The notes beneath the pieces were generated by a model, which saw only the letters and a program-made list of their open reading frames with translations, did not search any database and was not told where the DNA came from. This document shows positions 44,239-52,430 of a stretch of 64,000 nt of DNA, piece by piece (positions within the stretch are counted from its first letter, which is position 1; each line of letters starts with the position of its first letter). The position numbers were made by a program, and so were the translations under genes. Origin of the DNA: Desulfitobacterium sp038181555 (lineage in GTDB: Bacteria > Bacillota > Desulfitobacteriia > Desulfitobacteriales > Desulfitobacteriaceae); the NCBI RefSeq assembly GCF_038181555.1, contig NZ_JBBWUA010000003.1, positions 1 through 64,000 of the forward strand, read 5' to 3'.

Positions 44239-44335
44239 CCTCTAATCTTTCTACTATATTAATAAGGTCCCTCAGTCATTCTTCCTCTAGGATGGTATAG
44301 TATTATGCCTTCTTGTCCGTACCGGACTCAAGCAA

Positions 44336-44556
44336 CTAAAAAAAGGCCCTTTCATTCCTTTTCCAAGGACGAAAGAAGCCTTCCGCGGTACCACCTTTAT
44401 TGCAATACGCCACTCAAGCCCGATAACGGTGGGATCCGTTTGATTCCTCATCAAAGCCTCACGATTGGGTTCAGTCACGCATCCTTAGGAAGTTGCACCA
44501 ACCCTTCCCTCTCTCATAAAACGAGTAACCTACTAGATCGTTCCTCGGCAATCTAT
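44336..44556 (-). promoter_or_regulatory. T-box riboswitch, proline-type, upstream of proCBA
   Basis: The minus strand contains the invariant T-box GGTGGTACCGCGG (around 44382-44396) followed by a terminator (GGCCC..GGGCC and TTTTTTTT, 44336-44375), and a Stem I with AGTAGG, GAGAG and GGTGCAA elements. The specifier loop appears as TGAACCCA between the GTTAC/GTGAC and ACGAT/ATCGT stems, giving codon CCC for proline, which fits the genes. Uncharged tRNA-Pro would stabilise the antiterminator and switch on proC-proB-proA. Confidence 0.92.
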
Positions 44557-44867
44557 TCGATATATAATTAAGCAATTAAGATCAAGAAATAAATGTTTTA
44601 TATAGTTTATCATAATACCTCTATGATTTACTAGGGTATTTTCCCCGTTTCCTCCTGAATATCCTCATTATTTTATCAAGATCCATTCTTTTGGTCTATC
44701 ACCTCTACATTATGAACAAAAAATACCAGAGCGATTAGTCGGCTCAGCCTTCGCCGGGATGTAACCTATCAACTGCTTGTAATATATTTCATTAAATTTT
44801 AATAAGAATAAACATGTACACATAAAACTATTTCAAAGTTTAAGGATCAAAGGAAAGGTGGATATCA
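44557..44867. other. Intergenic region upstream of the third flavoprotein gene
   Basis: AT-rich sequence carrying the promoter of the T-box leader (TTGATC near 44576-44581 on the minus strand) and, presumably, that of the plus-strand flavoprotein. No clear operator palindrome or gene is seen. Confidence 0.4.
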
Positions 44868-46433
44868 ATGAAGGAAGACCGAGAAAAAATGAACTTGGTG
44901 GAAAAAGGAACCAGCAGGAGAAACTTTATTAAACATGCTGCCGCTGGAGCATTAGGGGTAGCATCTCTTGGAGTACTGACTGCCTGCAATAGCAAGACAG
45001 CAACACCCCCAGCACCGCCTCCGGCACCCCCCAAAGACGAGATGGAGTGGAAAAAAGAAAGCGATGTGGTTATCGTTGGTGCGGGTGGTAGTGGATTAGT
45101 CGCTGCTATAGAAGCAATAACTGCCGGGGCAAAGGTACTTATATTAGAAAAAGCTGAAAAATCCGGTGGTACCACTGCCGTGTGTGGTGGCGTAATTCAA
45201 GCTTCCTCAACTGATTACCAAAAAGCAAATACACCCTTCAAAGACGATACCCCTGAGAAACACTTCAAGCTCTGGTTAAAAGCTGGCGAAGGAACAACTG
45301 ACGAAAGTTTAGTGAAAGATTTAGCCTATGGAGCTCCTGATGATATTAAATGGTTAACAAATCTTGGGGTAAAATTCAAGAGTATTGTTGGACACTCTCA
45401 TATTCCCTATATTGATGAGTCGCTATATGCAGATCGTCTGCATAATGTCGAAGGTGGCGGTAAAGCCTTAGCAGAGATCTTATTAAATGCGGCGGTGGCA
45501 AAGGGTGCTGTAATAGAATATCAAACAGAAGTAACTAAGCTTTTAACAAACGAGTCGGGCGAAGTAATAGGTGTCCTTGCCAAGCAAGGCGGCTCAGAAA
45601 TAAACGTTAAGGCTAAAAAAGGTGTAATCTTAGCGAGTGGCGGCATTGACCAAAATGTCGAACTGGCCAAACAACTAAATCCCCAGCAATATTGGGCATT
45701 AACAACCCAGCAAACTCTCGTAGCAAAGACCAATACCGGTGATGGTATACGCATGGGTATGGAAGTCGGCGCCGCCGTATTTACAGGCGGAACCATAGAT
45801 ATCAGTCTAAGGACAAGGGCTGGATTATCCAATATCGCTCCCATGCTCCCGGCGTTTTATGTTAATAAAAAAGGTAGACGCTTCGTCTGCGAAGATACCA
45901 CCTATGCCTTCAATTTCCGCGCCATCTTTCAACAGGAAAAAATGTTTGATAGTCCAACCTACACAATCTTTGGCAAGAGCAGTTTAACCGCACCAGGGGC
46001 TCCCTGGAATGACGAAAGCGTAAAGAAAGAAATTGAAGGCGGTTTTCTGGTCACGGCTGATACCATTGAAGAGCTTGCTAAGAAAATAGAAGTTGATCCG
46101 ACTAATCTGGCTGCCACTTTAGCCACTTGGAATGCAGATATGAAAAATAAAAAGGATAACCAGTTTGACCGAAAAACTGGACTTGAACCGATTCAAGGAC
46201 CCTTCTACGCTTATAAAAACACAACAAACAACTTGGGCTCTATCGGAGGACTAAAAATCAATGCACAAACCGAAGTCATCCATGTCAATGGAAAAACCAT
46301 TCCCCGTTTATTTGCAGTTGGCATGAACTCCGCAGGATGGATTGGGCCCTTCTATCCTGGTTCTGGAACTGCGATTATGGGTTGTATACACTGGGGCCGT
46401 AAAGCGGGCACCAATGCTGCTAAGCTAAGCTAG
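44868..46433 (+). CDS. Tat-exported FAD-dependent reductase, ketosteroid-dehydrogenase/fumarate-reductase-like
   Basis: The 521-residue protein has SRRNFIK (16-22), a hydrophobic stretch ending LTAC (Cys40), a Pro-rich linker (PAPPPAPPK) and a FAD fold starting VVIVGAGGSG. The C-terminal motifs SIGGLKIN and YPGSGTAIMG resemble 3-ketosteroid dehydrogenases (TKGG and YPGxGxTIG) more than fumarate reductase; the fumarate-binding His and Arg are absent. It is alone, with its own terminator and no Ig-like, cytochrome or regulator gene. It probably reduces or oxidises an organic compound at the outer membrane face. Confidence 0.87.
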   Translation: MKEDREKMNLVEKGTSRRNFIKHAAAGALGVASLGVLTACNSKTATPPAPPPAPPKDEMEWKKESDVVIVGAGGSGLVAAIEAITAGAKVLILEKAEKSGGTTAVCGGVIQASSTDYQKANTPFKDDTPEKHFKLWLKAGEGTTDESLVKDLAYGAPDDIKWLTNLGVKFKSIVGHSHIPYIDESLYADRLHNVEGGGKALAEILLNAAVAKGAVIEYQTEVTKLLTNESGEVIGVLAKQGGSEINVKAKKGVILASGGIDQNVELAKQLNPQQYWALTTQQTLVAKTNTGDGIRMGMEVGAAVFTGGTIDISLRTRAGLSNIAPMLPAFYVNKKGRRFVCEDTTYAFNFRAIFQQEKMFDSPTYTIFGKSSLTAPGAPWNDESVKKEIEGGFLVTADTIEELAKKIEVDPTNLAATLATWNADMKNKKDNQFDRKTGLEPIQGPFYAYKNTTNNLGSIGGLKINAQTEVIHVNGKTIPRLFAVGMNSAGWIGPFYPGSGTAIMGCIHWGRKAGTNAAKLS

Positions 46434-46462
46434 GCTAAAGTAAGCTAAACAAATCTAGCCGT

Positions 46463-46507
46463 GACCTCCTAAACCTATCCAATTGAATAGGTTTAGGAGG
46501 TCCTTTT
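46463..46507 (+). terminator. Terminator of the third flavoprotein gene
   Basis: A perfect 16-bp stem pairs GACCTCCTAAACCTAT (46463-46478) with ATAGGTTTAGGAGGTC (46487-46502), followed by CTTTTG. Confidence 0.92.
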
Positions 46508-46624
46508 GATTAATCTAGATTGAAGTTCTCCGCAGCCTATTCTATATCTTTATTTGACTCGATGAAGAATGCTGGAGTATGCTATGCTAGTAGCACTTTG
46601 TTCGTTTTTTGGAGGAATCTATTC

Positions 46625-49600
46625 ATGTCATTTATTCATATCACGGAACAAGAAATCCGCACCCTTGCTTCTAGTAAAAGGGTTTTTGATCAGGGTATAG
46701 CCTATGCATCTGACCAAAAGGTGAGTCATTTATCTCTCAATCCTGAGAAACAAATAATTTCAGCCGTCGTCATTGGCAATTGGCTTTATGATGTTTATAT
46801 CAAGGTGCGCAACAACGGTTCCGTCTATTCTTATAATTGCACTTGTCCTGCATTTAATGAATACTCAGGAGCCTGTAAACACGTTGTTGCCACCCTTAAA
46901 GCGGCTCAGAGACAGATAGATGCGCCGGGCGATACTGGTTTGCGTCAGACAGTAGCTGATTTTGTGGCCTTATTTGCGAAACCTGAGCAAAAAAACACTC
47001 AAGAGCAGTTAAATCTCGAGCTCGAGCTAGAAGTCGTATGCAATCGGCAAATTTATGGTTACCTACAACTTAAGGTAGGGCTAAAACGTCTTTATGTGGT
47101 TAAGAATTTAGCAGAGTTCTTATCGGCAATCCACGACCGACGTGCACTGGAATTCGGAATGAAATTCACCTATGATCCTCATCAACATTTCTTCAGTGAG
47201 GAGGATCAGCAAATAATTGATATGCTTCATGAGATGCTCAAGCAATATGAAGCTGTCAATAATCTTCGCAGTATTTACCCTTCTTCCTACACTTCCCCTT
47301 TCTGCCAAAAACCTTTCATCTTAAGCAAATATTACTTGGGGGTATTTCTTGATGCCTTGGGTGATAAGGGTTTTACCTTGACACTTACTTCTTCCCATGA
47401 AAACATTAATTGTCATCCCTACTCTGTCCAAATCGCCCGCCGAGACATCCCCTTGGATTTTGCGGTCCAGTCAAAAGAGCGCGATCTTGCTCTGGCCTTA
47501 AAAAGCAAACTGCCTCTGCAGCTTACCGATGATGGACGCTATTATATTTATGAAAAGATGCTTTACCAGGTATCTCCCGAACAAAAGGCGTTCCTTCCAA
47601 ACTTCATTAAAACCCTGTCCGGTAAATCTCATCTGACCCTCACCTTTCCCGCGAATCAGAAAGATCATTTTGCTTCGGAAGCCATACCGCTCATGGAAAA
47701 GCTGGGATCTGTCTCTATCGAACCTGAGCTCGCTGAGCAATTTGTCCGGGAAGAGCTTCGTCCACAGATTTTCTTCGATAGGATCGGCGAAAACGGTATC
47801 CGTGCTCGTCTGGAATTCCATTACGGAGACCATATGGTCAATCCCTTCGCTTCGCAAAAAAATCTCAAACTGGCGGAAGGGGCTCATTCACAAATTCTCA
47901 TCCGCGACATTGAACGGGAGAGGAAAATCTTAGGAATCTTCGAGCATGCGGAGTTTACCGTTTCCCAAGGCACCATCAGTTTGGAAGATGATGAGAAGAT
48001 TTTCGACTTTATCATGGAGTGGCTGCCCCAATTACAAGAATTGGTCGAGGCCTTCTATTCCGAAGACTTTAAGCTCAAAATCAGGACCTCGACCAGCTTC
48101 TCTGGTCGGGTACGTTTAGATGAATCCTTAGACCTACTGGAAATATCCTTTCAGTATAGCGATATTGATCAGGGTGAATTGGCGCAAATCTTTCAGTCCT
48201 TACATTTGAAGAGAAAATATTACCGCCTGCGGGACGGATCTTTTCTCGATCTAAAGCAGCCTGAGCTGGAATCTATGGCCCAGCTACTCGATTATCTAAA
48301 CCTCAAGGAAGATGATCTCACGGGTGAGACTCTCCAGTTACCCAAATTCAGAGCTATGTATATCGATAGTTTTCTTCGTCAAGCCAACTTACCCGGGATT
48401 CATCGCAATCGAGCTTTTAAGCAGCTCGTCCAAAGCATCCTCGAACCACAGGACGGAGAATATGATCCCCCCACTTCACTTATGAATGTGCTACGAGATT
48501 ATCAAAAGACGGGGTTCCGCTGGCTTAAGACCTTGGCTTCTTATGGTCTTGGCGGTATCCTAGCGGATGATATGGGCTTAGGCAAGACCTTGCAGGTCCT
48601 CGCTTTTATCTTAGCAGAGAAGGATAAATCCTCTGCTACTGCTGTAGATGTTGATACTATCTCCCCAGCCCTTGTCATCGCGCCAACCTCTCTGACCTAC
48701 AACTGGCAGGCGGAAGCAGAAAAATTCACTCCCGACTTAAAAATATTGGTAATCGATGGTACACCGCAGGAACGTCAGGAACAGTTCAAAACCATAGATC
48801 AAGCTGATTTGGTGATTACCTCCTATGCGTTATTAAGGCGAGACATCGAGCATTTCTCCGAATTTACTTTTTCTTATTGTTTCTTGGATGAAGCTCAAAA
48901 CATCAAGAATCCTCAGACCCTTAATGCCAAGTCTGTGCAAAGAATTAAAGCTAAAAGCTACTTTGCCTTAACCGGAACACCCATTGAAAATTCACTTGCG
49001 GAGCTCTGGTCCTTGTTTAACTTTATCATGCCCGGCTACCTGCTCTCCAGCCAAGAATTTCAGCGCAAATACACCCTACCCATTCTTAAAGGGGAAGACC
49101 CTCAAGCTCTTCAAGAATTAAGTCGTCACATCAAACCCTTTATTTTGCGCCGACTTAAAAAGGAAGTTTTAAAAGAACTTCCACCCAAAATAGAGACAGA
49201 GATCAAAGCATCCTTAACTGACGAGCAACAGAAAATCTATCTTGCCTATCTGCAGCAAACCAAACGTCAAATCGCTCAAGATTTGGCCACCTCTGGATTT
49301 GCCAAGAGCCAGATTAAAATTCTGGCCGCTTTAACTCGACTGCGCCAGATCTGTTCCCATCCGGCGATGTTTATCGAAAACTATAGCGGAGAAAGCGGAA
49401 AAATGCTGCTCTTCCAGGAGATTCTAGCCGATACCTTAGGCAGTGGCCACCGAGTACTAGTCTTCTCGCAGTTCACTTCCATGCTAGATATTATTCGTGA
49501 CTATTTAAGCTCTGAAAACATTGAATTTTTCTATCTCAATGGTTCTACAGAAGCCTTTGCCCGAACCCAAATGGCAGCTTCCTTCAATAATGGCCAAGGC

Positions 49601-49951
49601 CAAGTTTTTCTGATTTCTTTAAAAGCCGGCGGGACAGGTCTAAACCTAATTGGCGCTGATACAGTGATCCACTTTGACCCTTGGTGGAATCCGGCTGTTG
49701 AGGATCAAGCTACAGACCGAGCTCATCGCATCGGCCAAAACAGTTCTGTCCAAGTTATTAAGCTTCTTACCCAAGGGACTATTGAAGAAAAGGTCAATGC
49801 CATGCAAGCCAAAAAGAAAAAACTTATTGATGCCGTTATTCAGCCTGGTGAGACCATGCTATCAAAGCTGACTGAGCAGGAGTTGAGAGATCTTTTTGAT
49901 TTGCCTCAAGAACAGATAGACGCTCCTTGGGATGGCACCCCCACAAATTAA
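46625..49951 (+). CDS. SWIM zinc-finger SNF2-family helicase
   Basis: The ATG at 46625 has GGAGG nine bases upstream and is preferred over 46520, giving 1108 residues. A SWIM zinc finger (CTC...CKH, residues 72-86) is followed by a long bacterial SNF2-associated region and the ATPase core from about 620: DDMGLGKT (motif I), DEAQNIKNP (motif II), LTGTPIENSL, VFSQFTSMLD and DRAHRIGQ (motif VI). Such proteins use ATP to move on DNA or remodel protein-DNA complexes. The next gene (49972) starts 20 bases after the stop and is probably its partner. Confidence 0.93.
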   Translation: MSFIHITEQEIRTLASSKRVFDQGIAYASDQKVSHLSLNPEKQIISAVVIGNWLYDVYIKVRNNGSVYSYNCTCPAFNEYSGACKHVVATLKAAQRQIDAPGDTGLRQTVADFVALFAKPEQKNTQEQLNLELELEVVCNRQIYGYLQLKVGLKRLYVVKNLAEFLSAIHDRRALEFGMKFTYDPHQHFFSEEDQQIIDMLHEMLKQYEAVNNLRSIYPSSYTSPFCQKPFILSKYYLGVFLDALGDKGFTLTLTSSHENINCHPYSVQIARRDIPLDFAVQSKERDLALALKSKLPLQLTDDGRYYIYEKMLYQVSPEQKAFLPNFIKTLSGKSHLTLTFPANQKDHFASEAIPLMEKLGSVSIEPELAEQFVREELRPQIFFDRIGENGIRARLEFHYGDHMVNPFASQKNLKLAEGAHSQILIRDIERERKILGIFEHAEFTVSQGTISLEDDEKIFDFIMEWLPQLQELVEAFYSEDFKLKIRTSTSFSGRVRLDESLDLLEISFQYSDIDQGELAQIFQSLHLKRKYYRLRDGSFLDLKQPELESMAQLLDYLNLKEDDLTGETLQLPKFRAMYIDSFLRQANLPGIHRNRAFKQLVQSILEPQDGEYDPPTSLMNVLRDYQKTGFRWLKTLASYGLGGILADDMGLGKTLQVLAFILAEKDKSSATAVDVDTISPALVIAPTSLTYNWQAEAEKFTPDLKILVIDGTPQERQEQFKTIDQADLVITSYALLRRDIEHFSEFTFSYCFLDEAQNIKNPQTLNAKSVQRIKAKSYFALTGTPIENSLAELWSLFNFIMPGYLLSSQEFQRKYTLPILKGEDPQALQELSRHIKPFILRRLKKEVLKELPPKIETEIKASLTDEQQKIYLAYLQQTKRQIAQDLATSGFAKSQIKILAALTRLRQICSHPAMFIENYSGESGKMLLFQEILADTLGSGHRVLVFSQFTSMLDIIRDYLSSENIEFFYLNGSTEAFARTQMAASFNNGQGQVFLISLKAGGTGLNLIGADTVIHFDPWWNPAVEDQATDRAHRIGQNSSVQVIKLLTQGTIEEKVNAMQAKKKKLIDAVIQPGETMLSKLTEQELRDLFDLPQEQIDAPWDGTPTN

Positions 49952-49971
49952 GCAACGGAAGAAGGATCTCC

Positions 49972-50514
49972 ATGCTGAAGAGACCGGTGATCGAAAGTAA
50001 ATACGTCGATAAAATCCGCGAAATACATTATCGCGGAAATCGTGACGACCTAACAGAGGAACAAGCAAGTGCTTCCCTTTCAAAGGGGCACGAGAAGCTA
50101 GATAGTGATAAGATAGAAAATGATGAGTTAGGTAATGATGAGCTTAGTAATAATGTGCTTAATAACGGACATATATTTCAAATAGTACCCACTTATATAG
50201 ATAAACCCATTGGAGCTGACTCAATTGAGGCCGAGTTCATTGGATCTATTTCTAATGAAGTTGATTCTAGTGAAGATAACAAGTTTGAAGTTATCGGCTG
50301 GATCAATTGGACTAAGGAAGTTCCTTATGATTTTCTTCTTCGCCAGATCCAGACCGACAAGCATTTCGTAGCTATCCTTAAAGGACGCACCGATGGCTGG
50401 CCACTTTTTGCCATCCAAGACGGAAAACCCACCTGCTCACGATCAAGAATGGGTTCGGATTGGAACTGTCGGATGTGTGTAAAGTATTTTGGTATTACCT
50501 GTAAAGGTAGGTAA
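49972..50514 (+). CDS. Uncharacterised protein downstream of the SNF2 helicase
   Basis: The ATG at 49972 follows GAAGGATCTCC and gives 181 residues. Residues about 40-60 are a low-complexity acidic stretch with imperfect repeats (NDELGNDELSNN), and the C-terminus has CxxC-type cysteines (NCRMCVKYFGITC) that may bind zinc. The middle part (GWINWTKEVPYDFLLRQI) is compact. It is in one operon with the helicase and shares its terminator. I do not recognise a family; a helicase accessory role is inference. Confidence 0.7.
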   Translation: MLKRPVIESKYVDKIREIHYRGNRDDLTEEQASASLSKGHEKLDSDKIENDELGNDELSNNVLNNGHIFQIVPTYIDKPIGADSIEAEFIGSISNEVDSSEDNKFEVIGWINWTKEVPYDFLLRQIQTDKHFVAILKGRTDGWPLFAIQDGKPTCSRSRMGSDWNCRMCVKYFGITCKGR

Positions 50515-50533
50515 GTATCACTTGCATCTATGT

Positions 50534-50582
50534 AAAACCCGCTTAATTGCTAGCTTTAAAAGCTAGAATCAAGCGGGTTTTC
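50534..50582. terminator. Terminator between the helicase operon and a convergent microprotein
   Basis: AAAACCCGCTT pairs with AAGCGGGTTTT and CTAGCTT with AAGCTAG inside it; A/T tracts on both ends allow use in both directions. Confidence 0.88.
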
Positions 50583-50605
50583 GATCATTCAAATGTTCCA
50601 AAGCA

Positions 50606-50773
50606 TTATTTTTTCACTTTACAATTACATTCTAAATACGCTTTAAATTGCCCATCTGCTGCTTTAGCCCTTTCAACAGGATCATTCCACTGAAGAGATT
50701 CATTATTATTTGCTTTAGAAACCGGGAAGGTTGGCGCTAAACCTTTGAAGCAACACCATCTTCCTTTTAACAT
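50606..50773 (-). CDS. 55-residue cysteine-containing microprotein
   Basis: The ATG at 50773 has the strong site AAGGAAGTGAT eight bases upstream; the longer frame from 50860 does not. The product starts MLKGRWCCFKGLAP and ends ECNCKVKK, so two Cys pairs could bind metal or form disulfides. A central motif (WNDPVERAKAADGQF) is hydrophilic. It is convergent with the helicase operon. Family not recognised. Confidence 0.65.
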   Translation of the reverse strand: MLKGRWCCFKGLAPTFPVSKANNNESLQWNDPVERAKAADGQFKAYLECNCKVKK

Positions 50774-50983
50774 AATTATCACTTCCTTTTTACATATTTC
50801 AATCTGTTTTGTGAAATATAAATTTATCTCTGACAGATCTTTATATGTGAATGTCCCCACAATTACATTATAAAGCAGTTTGCATCAAATCCCAAACGAG
50901 ATAATCGAGGATATACACTTATTTTCTCAATTTATATGCCAAAACATTTGTTTATCTCCTGCTTTAATAATAATTGAATTAAT

Positions 50984-51027
50984 AGCAAAACCTCCTTGAC
51001 CTATTCCCAAGGCCTAAGAGGTTTCGC
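50984..51027 (-). terminator. Terminator of the alcohol dehydrogenase-like gene
   Basis: AAACCTC pairs with GAGGTTT and CCTTG with CAAGG inside, followed on the minus strand by TTTTGC; 42 bases past the stop at 51069. Confidence 0.75.
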
Positions 51028-51068
51028 TAAGGTATAGTATTATTTTTAGGGGAAATTTGCAAGAAAAA

Positions 51069-52022
51069 CTAATCGAGTAAAGCGACTAACCGTCCTTTGA
51101 CTTCGCCACGCTTGAGGCGATCAAGGCCATCTTTTATTTCATCAAATGTGATTGTACTAAGCTGTAGGTTGAGCTTACCGGTGGCGAAGAAATCATAGAC
51201 CTCCTTGATATCTTCAGTGTCGCCACCATTGCTACCTAATACTTGGGCTTGTTTAAGGATCAAGGTGTAGGTACTAATTGTCGCTTCAAGCTTACCCATA
51301 CCGACCACGACAACCCGTCCAAATTTAGCCACAGCTTCAAGGGCCTGAGCTGTGGTACTACCAAATCCGGCATAGTCAACGATGAGTTCACAGCCAACTT
51401 GAGCCAGATCCGCAGCATTTTCATAAACTTCTTTAATACCAAGTTCCTTACCGAGTTCGCGTGCTTGTGGATTTATTTCAGCCGCATAAACCTTACAGCC
51501 TCTTAGAACAGCCATACGTGCCGCAAATTGACCTAATCCGCCGATCCCGATAACGCCGACCTTCATACCTTTCTTGGCACCGCCGATCCTGAACATGGCA
51601 TGATAGGAAGTCATTCCTGCATCTGTAGCCGCTGCCCCTTGCTCAAAGCTAACATTATCCGGGATATGAACCAAGCATTCAGCAGGAACCAAGCACTTGG
51701 TAGCGTAGCCCCCATCGCGTTGATAGCCGATCGCTTCCCCGGTGCTTTTCGCAATAGGACAAACGCCGACTCGATCCCCTACTTTAAATCCGGTTACCCC
51801 TTCGCCGACCTCAGTGATGACGCCGGCACACTCATGACCCATATATACTGGAGCAGCAGTAATCAGATTCATCCAGCCCGGATCTTCTAGGGCAGCCACA
51901 TCGGAGTGACATAATCCAGTGGCTTTAACATCGATGATGACTTCTCCGGGCACGACTACCGGATCTGGTTTTTCAACCATCTTTAATGGAACGTGCGTTT
52001 CTGTAAATACCCAACCTCTCAT
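51069..52022 (-). CDS. Zinc-type alcohol dehydrogenase-like protein lacking the structural zinc lobe
   Basis: The ATG at 52022 (AAAGGGGTGCTATGT upstream) gives 317 residues. Catalytic zinc ligands are present: GLCHSDV (Cys38) and GHECAGV (His63-Glu64); the NAD(P)-binding fold has GVIGIGGLGQFAARMA. The four-cysteine structural zinc lobe usual in this family is missing, replaced by a short loop (CPIAKSTGEAIGYQRDG), hence the short length. It should oxidise or reduce an alcohol/aldehyde; the substrate is unknown. It is monocistronic, near but not within the transport and microcompartment genes further on. Confidence 0.85.
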   Translation of the reverse strand: MRGWVFTETHVPLKMVEKPDPVVVPGEVIIDVKATGLCHSDVAALEDPGWMNLITAAPVYMGHECAGVITEVGEGVTGFKVGDRVGVCPIAKSTGEAIGYQRDGGYATKCLVPAECLVHIPDNVSFEQGAAATDAGMTSYHAMFRIGGAKKGMKVGVIGIGGLGQFAARMAVLRGCKVYAAEINPQARELGKELGIKEVYENAADLAQVGCELIVDYAGFGSTTAQALEAVAKFGRVVVVGMGKLEATISTYTLILKQAQVLGSNGGDTEDIKEVYDFFATGKLNLQLSTITFDEIKDGLDRLKRGEVKGRLVALLD

Positions 52023-52216
52023 ACATAGCACCCCTTTCTCTGCTTCACATTTGTAATAAAGTGAATTTTCTATTATTTTAATATTTGTAATAATGGTAGC
52101 ACTGAAGTCTTTTTGTGTCAATGAAACTACTTAATAAAGATAATATTTACTTTCTTTAAGTAAAACCTTATAGTCATTACTACCTAGTTTCTAGAAATTA
52201 TAATCCGCTGTAACTC

Positions 52217-52252
52217 AAAATGACACCAACCATAATTAAATGATTGGTGTCA
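52217..52252 (-). terminator. Terminator of the Lys-rich microprotein gene
   Basis: TGACACCAA (52221-52229) pairs with TTGGTGTCA (52244-52252), CAT/ATG extends the stem, and the minus strand goes on with TTTTG. It lies 23 bases past the stop of the 23-codon gene. Confidence 0.85.
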
Positions 52253-52274
52253 AGCTCTTTGGCTACTCCACGGA

Positions 52275-52346
52275 TTATTCTCCTAAATTGTTCTGCTTTT
52301 CCGATTGCTTAGCATTCTTTTTGGTTTTCTTACTTTTATCAGACAT
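52275..52346 (-). CDS. 23-residue Lys-rich microprotein
   Basis: A strong ribosome binding site (GGAGGGGATCAGT) precedes the ATG at 52346, and a good terminator follows the TAA, so this tiny frame looks like a complete gene. The product starts MSDKSKKTKKNAKQSEKQ and is soluble and very basic, which suggests nucleic-acid or ribosome binding. It lies 84 bases after the stop of the chemoreceptor gene on the same strand. No family is recognised. Confidence 0.6.
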   Translation of the reverse strand: MSDKSKKTKKNAKQSEKQNNLGE

Positions 52347-52430
52347 ACTGATCCCCTCCATTTGAGTTTACGATCAGTATACCTAAAAAAGCGTTCATTC
52401 ATTCATAGAATTATGGAGTTAGTTACTAAA

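Noticed and set aside
44287..44571. Short frames on both strands inside the proline leader
   Set aside because: They coincide with invariant T-box and terminator sequences, so the RNA explains them.
49862..50083. 73-residue minus-strand frame across the end of the helicase gene
   Set aside because: Antisense shadow over two well-supported plus-strand genes.
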